DNA of 64,000 nucleotides. It comes from Beaufortia kweichowensis (lineage: Eukaryota > Chordata > Actinopteri > Cypriniformes > Gastromyzontidae). The stretch covers positions 5,380,881 to 5,444,880 of the forward strand of contig CM032797.1 in assembly GCA_019155185.1 (NCBI GenBank), read 5' to 3'. The position numbers and the translations under genes were made by a program. Every line of letters starts with the position of its first letter. Position 1 is the stretch's first letter. The notes under the pieces are model-generated. The model worked only from the letters and a program-made list of their open reading frames with translations, searched no databases and was not told the origin of the DNA. Below are positions 56,652-64,000 of this stretch, in pieces.

Positions 56652-59300
56652 ATGATGAAACATCAGAGAGGAGCTGTGAGAACAGTTATGGACATGAGTT
56701 TGTTTGTCCTGCTTCTGCTGTCAGGTTGGTGTCGTCATTTAAATCTGTTTTCACAAGTATATGTTCACATGCATTTATTTAAACATGTTCATTTTAACAG
56801 GGCTTTTGTGCAGCACTTCTGGTCTTTGGCGAGAGTATAGCTACATAAATCAGAACATGTCGTGGTCAGAAGCTCAAAGTTACTGCAGAGAGAGTTTCAC
56901 TGATCTGGCTACTGTAGACTCTATGAATGATTTGAACCGGATGATAAATTTGGTGAATGATGGATACAACGGATCAGTGTGGATTGGACTGAAGAGGGCG
57001 ACACAGAGTCGATGGGGTTGGTCTAATGGAGATGATAGTCTTGCCCAGTACAGTAGCTGGGATTCAGTAAATGCTTCCAGTCAGGGAGATTGTGCCTTTA
57101 GTCTCAACAGAACTTGGTTCAAAGCTCCATGCTCAACAAAAATGATTTTCTTATGCGTCAAAAGTAAGTTGTCAGTTCCTTATCTGTTAATTTTTTAGTT
57201 TAGTAAAGTTAAAGAACATTACCTGATTCTTGTTTTGCATCTCTCAAAAGATACAACGCAAGCCGGTGTTTTCACAATTAAAAACTGGACAGATGCTCAG
57301 AGTTACTGCAGAAAGAGTTATAGCGACATGTTTACTGGCAAGAACACTTTCAAAGAAAGTTCGCTATATACAGCTGAGAAGATGTGGATCGGTCTGTTTT
57401 TGGACTCGTGGCAGTGGTCTGATCAGTGGAGCCGCTTCTTCAGAAACTGGGATGCGGGATACCCATCAAACAGTTCAGGATCTGGTGACTGTGTTGCCGT
57501 GTCAAAAACAGCTTCAGGGAAATGGGCTCATGACAGCTGTGATCTGAAATATCCTTTTATCTGCCATGGACGTGAGTTCCTTTAACAAACTAAATTCCAG
57601 TTGTTTCTATTGTTATTAATTTTTAATCTCTTATCTATGATCAGTAATTAAAGTATATTTGAATAGTAGAAATAATGATTTGTGTGTTCACTCTCATTAG
57701 ATGTCTTTACAGTGAAGTTTATTTTCTTTCTGCCACAGGGCCCAAACCTCTTTATCGTCACTATTACTATATAAATGAAAGAATGTCGTGGACAGAAGCT
57801 CAGAGTTACTGCAGAGAAAGATTCACTGATCTGGCTACTTTAGACTCTATGAATGATGTGAACATGATGATAAATAAAGTGAATGATGGATACAGTGGAT
57901 CAGTGTGGATTGGACTGAAGAGGGCGACACAGATACGCTGGGCCTGGTCTATGGAGAACAACACACTCTCCCAGTATACTAACTGGAAATCAGGAGAGCC
58001 AAACTTTGATGGCGAGTGTGTAGCGAGTTTAGGTGGAAGGTGGTTTGATACAACATGCTCAACTTTACTGCCCTTTGTGTGTTACAATGGTGAGTCCTCC
58101 AACCTGTTCAGTTATTTTAGGTTTACTTAAATTGTTTAATGTTGATTCTTACATTTTCTAACAGACACGGCTGGTTTTAAATTGATTGATACTCCTATGA
58201 CCTGGAGAGATGCTCAGAGTTACTGCAGACAGTATCACATTGACCTGGCGAGTGTCAGCAGTCTAACACAACAGCGTCTGATCAATGATTCATCATCAGT
58301 CTGGATCGGTCTGTTTCTACACTCCTGGCAGTGGTCTGATCAGTGGGATCTTCATTTCAGATACTGGACAACGGGACTTCCATCCAACAGTTCAGGATCT
58401 GATGACTGTGTTGCCATGTCAACAACTGACTCTGGGAAATGGGCTCATGACAGCTGTGATCTGCAACGTCCTTTCATCTGCTATAAAGGTATGTTTCCCT
58501 AACAAATGAAGTCACATATCTTCTGTGATCAACTTGGTCAGTGTATCACAAATTACAAACACTAATTTGTAAATGTTAGTTAATAGCTTGTTGTTAGAAC
58601 TAAAAAGTCAGTTGGGAGAGCAATGCAGCACCAGAAGAGTTTAAAGATGGAGTAATTTTTGGGAATTGCTATGCATTCATTTCCACATTTCTATACCGTT
58701 TAATTCTATTTTCTCCCCTTTATTCACACATTATTCTCCATTTTTACTCAGACATAGTGAAAAGGCAAGTTATCAGACTGAACTTGTCCTGTGATGAAAA
58801 ATGCGATTTGAATGATCCTTCACTACAGTCGGCCACCATGAATAAGGTACGTCTCTGTCTACCGTACATCAACAATTATCCTGGTATTCACGGGGTGAAA
58901 CAGCTTAGAAGACAGCTGCAATTAATGAATTATAGTCATTGTGTCTAATTACAGACATAAATTGTTAGTCTGCTCTTATTTAACACTGTAAAAAGCTGCA
59001 GTTGTTGGAAAAAATACCATCTTGATGGAAACTATTGTATTTTTAGGTCATTTGCATTCTGCAATTTAAATCAGAGGAAGCTCGAGAATAAATACTTAAG
59101 ACCAAAACATTTGCAGATTTGCAACCTATAAGTTTTGTCAGTCTCTTTATTTGCTGGTCTTTCAGATAAATGAAAAGATGAAGAGCTTGGGCCTAGAAAG
59201 CTACAACATAATCTGGAGAAAGGATGAAGGTGGAAAGATGGTTCATACGAAGATTAATCCTACCACAAAGTCAAACATTAAATGTGATGATGGGAACTAA
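56652..59300 (+). CDS. Gene G: secreted protein with four C-type lectin-like domains
   Basis: Exons: 56652-56724, 56801-57163, 57251-57571, 57739-58089, 58165-58488, 58752-58846, 59166-59300. They join in frame to 553 residues: signal 1-~31, CTLD1 25-145, CTLD2 146-252, CTLD3 253-369, CTLD4 370-477, tail 478-553. This is the intact counterpart of gene F. CTLD3 is identical in protein sequence (EPNFDGEC with WFD, a likely Ca2+/sugar site). CTLD4 keeps the cysteine lost in F. CTLD1 ends FLCVKS instead of FVCYNG. CTLD2 differs from F at 17 of its first 45 residues and at none of the remaining ~62. The tail ends GGKMVHTKINPT then KCDDGN. AATAAA at 59407. Confidence 0.86.
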
Positions 59301-60002
59301 TCTTCATTGAAGCATTTAAATCACTCAGAGAATATGAAGTAAAAATATTTGTTAGAATTGATCTCATCTGCATGTATTAGGACGTTTCTTTCTACTTATA
59401 AAAATCAATAAATTAAGTAATATTATATCTAATTGTCGCATCATTATATTGTCTAACACTACATTAATGTCTAACTTTAAACAAATATTTGCTTTCTTAC
59501 ACAATAAGACTTTTGACCAAATTACTGTTTTAACGCTTAGGGTTAGTTTTTTGTGTGTATAATTGAAGTGGTGAAGGCTGTTAATTTCTGAGTGTATTGT
59601 TTTTGTTTTACATAGTATATAATTTTGGTTCTGATCAGTTTGTTACAGAACATGTGCGTCATATAAACTTTGCTTTGCATGTTAAAGCTCTATCTGGTGG
59701 ACAAGTGTAACCATTATAGTTTCTATTAAACCAATGCAATTCCTATTAACACTAATAAATCCAGTTGAATTTCTTCGATGGCTTCTGATGTTTGGGTGGA
59801 TTTTTTCCTTCAAAAGTTTTAGCTCTATTATCTTTTACATATGGGCAAATATAAAAAATGACCAAATGTTTTAATTTCAATAAGCAAATCAAAAGTCCTA
59901 CACTGACCAATGGCCACATGACGTGATATGCAAAAATATCTTCAGAGAAAATTAGCAATTTGAATATTAAAAAAACATCAGCACAATGTCGGGTTCATAT
60001 TT
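59301..60002. other. 3' flank of gene G
   Basis: Nearly identical to 48905-49610 downstream of gene F. It carries AATAAA (59407) and the CATGACGTGATATGCAAAAA motif. No second gene is seen. Confidence 0.6.
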
Positions 60003-60589
60003 AATCTTATTAAGCAATTCAATTCAAAGGTACTTTATTGGCATGATTGTGGAAACTTACAATATTGGCAAAGCATTTTACATAAAACAGCAAACATACA
60101 ATACAATAACACAATAACAACAAACAATAAAGGAATTAAAATAAGTTGCTATAAGGTGAATAAAATCTACAATACAATACAATAATAAAATAGACTTAAA
60201 AAACATTGATCACAGTGAAGGAGAAAGTGTGTCTCTGTCTCGACCTCAGCAGTGTCACAGTGGACACAGACTTCCTTTGGAAATCATGTTTGTCTGTGTC
60301 TGCCTTTCTCTATTGCCAGACTGTGATCACTCAGTCTGTATTTGGTGAGGATCCGTCTCTACTTTACATCTTTAACAGGGTAGAGATATTCTGCCATATT
60401 GTAGTCTCTGTTTAGGGCCCGATAACATTCTAGTTTACTTTGGTTTTTACTTTCATTTTCCCAGTGGTCCAAGTATGATTTTTGACTTTCTTTAATGATT
60501 TGGTTTTGTTCATTAGTGCTGGTCTGGAGTTTTAGAGGCAGCTGACAGAGATGGGACTGGACTGACTGGAGATTACTGGTTGTAATCTC
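60003..60589 (-). mobile_element. LINE 3'-end insertion, minus strand
   Basis: The segment is absent from the matching place after gene F (homology breaks after GGGTTCATATTT and resumes at AATCTCAC). On the minus strand it reads KLECYRALNRDYNMAEYL, then KYRLSDHSLAIEKGRHRQT, a TGA stop, FPKEVCVHC and VETETHFLLHC. This is the C-terminal region with a C-X2-C/H/C motif common to fish non-LTR retrotransposon ORF2 proteins. The stop sits where a tryptophan codon is expected. The element ends with A-rich CAATAAAGTACC... and TTGAA repeats. Confidence 0.75.
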
Positions 60590-61144
60590 ACAAAACACAC
60601 AAAATAAAAGACATTTACAGAATAAACTGGTGGTCACAAACTAACTAACACACCATCTGACTTTTCACTAATTCTAAACACAAATCTATGCAGAAACACT
60701 TCAGATATGCATCATGATGGATTGCCATACAGTATATTTTCTCTGAAGTTACCTCAAAATATTAAAGATGTCAAATATTATCTCATATGTATCTCATAAT
60801 GAGCATGCCTATTTAAAGACAGCAGATGCACAAATGCACAAAACCAATATATGATGTTTACAACATGTACGTTTTATAATATATAAGTTTTTATAAGTTA
60901 TATAATAAAAAGATAGGTAATAGGGAAAGTAGGAGACAAGTTTTGCATAGCAAGACCTGTGTGGGTTAATATGAAAAAAACGTGCTTGTTTTGATTGATC
61001 AATATTTGATTTGCAATGAATGATTTCAGCAGCACTGAACCATTTTGAGTTTATAGAAAGTTAAAGTTTAAGCATATTGCAGAATAGTGTGTTATTATTC
61101 TATTTCTTCAAGATATACTTATAATGAAAATAATGAATTAGATC
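60590..61144. other. Intergenic, G to H
   Basis: Up to about 60815 it matches 49640-49875. Beyond that it is AT-rich with no exon recognised. Confidence 0.5.
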
Positions 61145-61539
61145 TCTTTTGACTAACAATTTTCATATACAAAACAAGAGCCCTGCAGTGACAAGTGTAC
61201 AAGATACAATGGAAATCAGCATTTAAATAGGAAAACTAGATCTAGATCATCTAGATCATCTTGAAATAGGAAATACACCTGAAATATACCTCTATTTTAT
61301 TTGTAAATGTGTAGGTTGTGTTTCGAGGAGGCTCAAACTTAAGCTTTCAATACAGACTGTATGGTCCTGTATGTGAATCTGTGTAGTTTCATTTTTTCGC
61401 GGTAATTATGGGAGAAATTCTCAGAATGGATTTAAATGTAGGTAAATGTGTTAAAAGGCACTATAAGAACTGCCTACTTAGACAGAAGAGATGACACAGT
61501 AACAGTTTCTGTAACAATACGATTTACGAGACAAACAAG
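61145..61539 (+). promoter_or_regulatory. Upstream module and putative 5' noncoding exon of gene H
   Basis: Block 1 at 61150-61235 (TTTCATATACAAAACAAGAG, CCCTGCAGTGACAAGTG, AATGGAAATCAGCATTTAAA). The short block 2 at 61465-61539 reads AAGAACTGCCTACTTAG, GACACAGTAACAGTTTCTG, ending ACAAACAAG|GTAAGAAACA (GT at 61540). It is the most diverged of the seven copies. Confidence 0.45.
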
Positions 61540-62780
61540 GTAAGAAACAAAATTGAAGAAATGCATATAGTGTTTTATTTTTTATTTTTGAGATCGTGTT
61601 AATGGATGTTGTACCAGAAATGTCAAAAACTTGGATTTATGTGTAGGCTACCACAGCTGTGGGCATACTGTCTGTTGTGTTTTTATTGTTAGTTAGTCTA
61701 TATTTTTTTGTATTTTTATATTTTTTCCGAATGTATTTGCTGTTTGGAATTGATTTTGGAATTGCACTATATCAATATATACACTGAATAATTCACGAAC
61801 TCTAATAAGAAAGTAGTTAAAAATAATTATAAATTATAAAGTTCTTATAATGGGATTGCTACACCTTTATTTGTTCACCATCGTGTCATTCCAGATCTAT
61901 GCTGTTATTTTTTACATGGAAATATAATGAGAATTTTGAAGAATCTTCACACAACATTTATTTATAGCAGTGTATTAAAACAAGGTTACACAACACCACA
62001 CCAGAAAAACACTTCTCCATAGGGCAGGGATGGGCAAACTCGGTCCTGGAGGGCCGCTGTCCTGCAAAGTTTAGCTCCAGCTTGCCTCAACACCTGCTTC
62101 AAAGTTTCTTGTATGCCTAATTAGACCTTGATTAGCTGGTTCAGGTGTGTTTAATTGGGGTTGGAACTAAACTCTGCAGGACAGCGGCCCTCCAGGACCG
62201 AGTTTGCCCATCCCTGCCATAGGGGGAACCAGGAGACTGACCTACAGCGGCAGACCTGACACCTTTCTGCATGCCAGACAAGATCACAAAAACGCGCTAT
62301 ATAATCTGCACTTTGTGAGGGACAGACATTTTCATTGGTGTCCGAAATTATGGTGGTGTAATAACTGATTAACACTCACAGTTACCTGATACCCATCTAT
62401 TTATTAAATCCCAGGTCTCGGCATGCCCAAAGCCTTCCGTTGCACTGGTTTCCAAATTCACCCTTTCAAGTGTACTGTACTAGTAAATTAATGTAGAGAC
62501 TAGTGAATAAGGGATTAAGGGGCGGTTGCGAACACAGCCCAGGTTTGACTCACACATGCGCAGAGAATTTTGTACACGAGATGTTAATGTAACAAAGTAA
62601 TTAGGGCAAATTTGGATTTCATAAAAAAGTGTAGATGCACTTTTTAATATGTGGTAAGTTACTATAGTGCATTTACAATGTACCAGGTGCATTCACTGTA
62701 CTCCATAGTCAGAAAACAAACCGTTACAGATAATGGATGATTTATTTGTTGATGTTTCTTGAATAGATCAGTGTGCAGTG
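61540..62780 (+). other. Presumed 5' intron of gene H
   Basis: AT-rich. It contains the MITE at 62025-62216 and then 62490-62620, shared with the broken H-like copy. It ends TTTCTTGAATAG|ATCAGTG, a good acceptor 14 bp before the ATG. Confidence 0.45.
62025..62216. mobile_element. hAT-type palindromic MITE, 192 bp
   Basis: The outer ~42 bp on each side are exact reverse complements (CAGGGATGGGCAAACTCGG... and ...CCGAGTTTGCCCATCCCTG). A perfect 8-bp duplication CCATAGGG flanks it (62017-62024, 62217-62224). It is non-coding, and such elements are very numerous in cyprinid genomes. Confidence 0.92.
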
Positions 62781-63903
62781 ATGATGAAACATCAGAGAGG
62801 AGCTGTGAGAACAGTTATGGACATGAGTTTGTTTGTGCTGCTTCTGCTGTCAGGTTGGTGTCGTTATTTAAATCTGTTTTCACAAGTTCATGTTCACATG
62901 TATTTATTTAAACATGTTCATTTTAACAGGGCTTTTGTGGAGTATGTCTGCTTTTCAGCGAAAGTACTTCTACATAAATCAGAATATGACATGGTCAGAA
63001 GCTCAGAGTTACTGCAGAGAGAATTACATTGATCTGGCTACTGTAGACGCTATGGGTGAGGTGAACATGATGATAAAAGCAGTGGATTCTGGTTACAATG
63101 GATCATTGTGGATTGGACTGAAGAGGGCGACACAGAGTCGATGGGGTTGGTCTATAGGAGATGATACTTATGCAGAGTACAATAACTGGGGTCCAGTAGA
63201 ACCTTCTGGTGATGGAGGATGTGTCCAATTTGTCAATGGATTTTTTAATGATTTTTTATGCTCAAAGCTTTTAAACTTTTCCTGTTACAATGGTAAGTTG
63301 TCAAGTGTGCAAATATTTAGTTTAACTAAAAAATAGTGCTGAGACCTGATTTTTGTTTTGCATCTGTCAACAGAAAGCACTGGACACATTGTGATAAAGA
63401 TTTTAAAAACCTGGAGAGATGCTCAGAGTTACTGCAGACAGTATCACACTGACCTGTCTGCCATCCGCAACATTGAGGAGCAGAAACAGATCGATTCTGT
63501 CATTGGAATTAACCAATGGGTCTGGATCGGTTTGCTTTTGGATTCGTGGCAGTGGTCTGATCAGTCGAGCCGCTTCTTTAGAAACTGGGCAGCAGGATTC
63601 CCAGCAGCATCTGGTGACTGTGTTGTCATGTCAACAACTAACTCTGGGAAATGGGCTCATTACAGTTGTGACCAACGGCGTCCATTTATCTGCTATGATG
63701 GTGAGTTTAATCAGTTAACAAAAAATAATAGTTCATGCAAATGATATTCATGTATTTACATGTTTTTTTTTTGTTGTTGATAACTTTTACTCTATATTTC
63801 TCTTTGAATAGTATATAAAAAGCAGATTATCAGATTGAACTTGTCCTGTAATGGAAATTGCAGTTTGAATGATCCTTCACAACAGACTGCCACACTGAAT
63901 GAG
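62781..63903 (+). CDS. Gene H: two-CTLD secreted lectin, 3' end outside the window
   Basis: Exons: 62781-62853, 62930-63292, 63374-63700, 63812-63903. They join in frame to 285 residues. The final tail exon should lie beyond 64000, since exon 4 ends AATGAG|GTATGT. Signal 1-~31, CTLD1 25-145, CTLD2 146-254, first tail part 255-285. CTLD1 has EPS with FND, close to but not a canonical EPN/WND site. CTLD2 is type b with one change in the usual motif (WSDQSSRFF for WSDQWSRFF). It is the intact relative of the broken copy at 51105-52480. Confidence 0.82.
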
Positions 63904-64000
63904 GTATGTCTCTGTCTTAAATTCTGTTTCATTTTTATATTCTGGTTCATAAATAGAAACTGCCAAGTATGTGGTTGTACCAGTTTAAGAAAACAAAAAT

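Overview
The window is vertebrate nuclear DNA, most likely from a cyprinid-type teleost. Genes are split into short exons with GT-AG introns, intergenic DNA is AT-rich, and there are long CT microsatellites and many fish-type DNA transposons (hAT, Tc1, a TTAA-flanked foldback element). There are no operons and no recognisable tRNA or rRNA.

The content is essentially one gene family in tandem, all on the + strand: secreted proteins made of C-type lectin-like domains (CTLDs). In order: A (1002-4727, pseudogene), B (8201-11867, four CTLDs), C (17320-21298, four), an old relic (27280-27575), D (31035-33124, two), E (39280-41027, two), F (46291-48904, four, frameshifted unless a downstream acceptor is used), a broken H-like copy (51105-52480), G (56652-59300, four) and H (62781 to the right edge, two, last exon outside). 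Each gene has a signal-peptide exon, one exon per CTLD, and two short exons for a conserved C-terminal tail. Junctions up to the tail are phase 1, so domains can be added or lost without changing frame. CTLDs alternate between type a (EPN/EPS-like loop) and type b (WSDQW...FRNW, no EPN); genes are (ab)x1 or (ab)x2. I see no membrane anchor, so the products are probably soluble.

An upstream module recurs 1-3 kb before the start codon of genes B-H. It consists of an AT-rich block followed by a block ending in a GAG|GTAAG-type donor. I read it as a duplicated promoter plus 5' noncoding exon. F + broken H-like copy and G + H look like a two-gene segmental duplication. F and G are nearly identical except in the first 45 residues of CTLD2, where almost every change alters the protein.

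The rest is mobile DNA: a solo LTR with a 5-bp target duplication, five hAT-type elements with 8-bp duplications (two carrying BED zinc-finger exons), a Tc1 element with a broken transposase, two LINE 3' remnants and several foldback MITEs. Family assignments come from motifs read by eye; no database search was possible.
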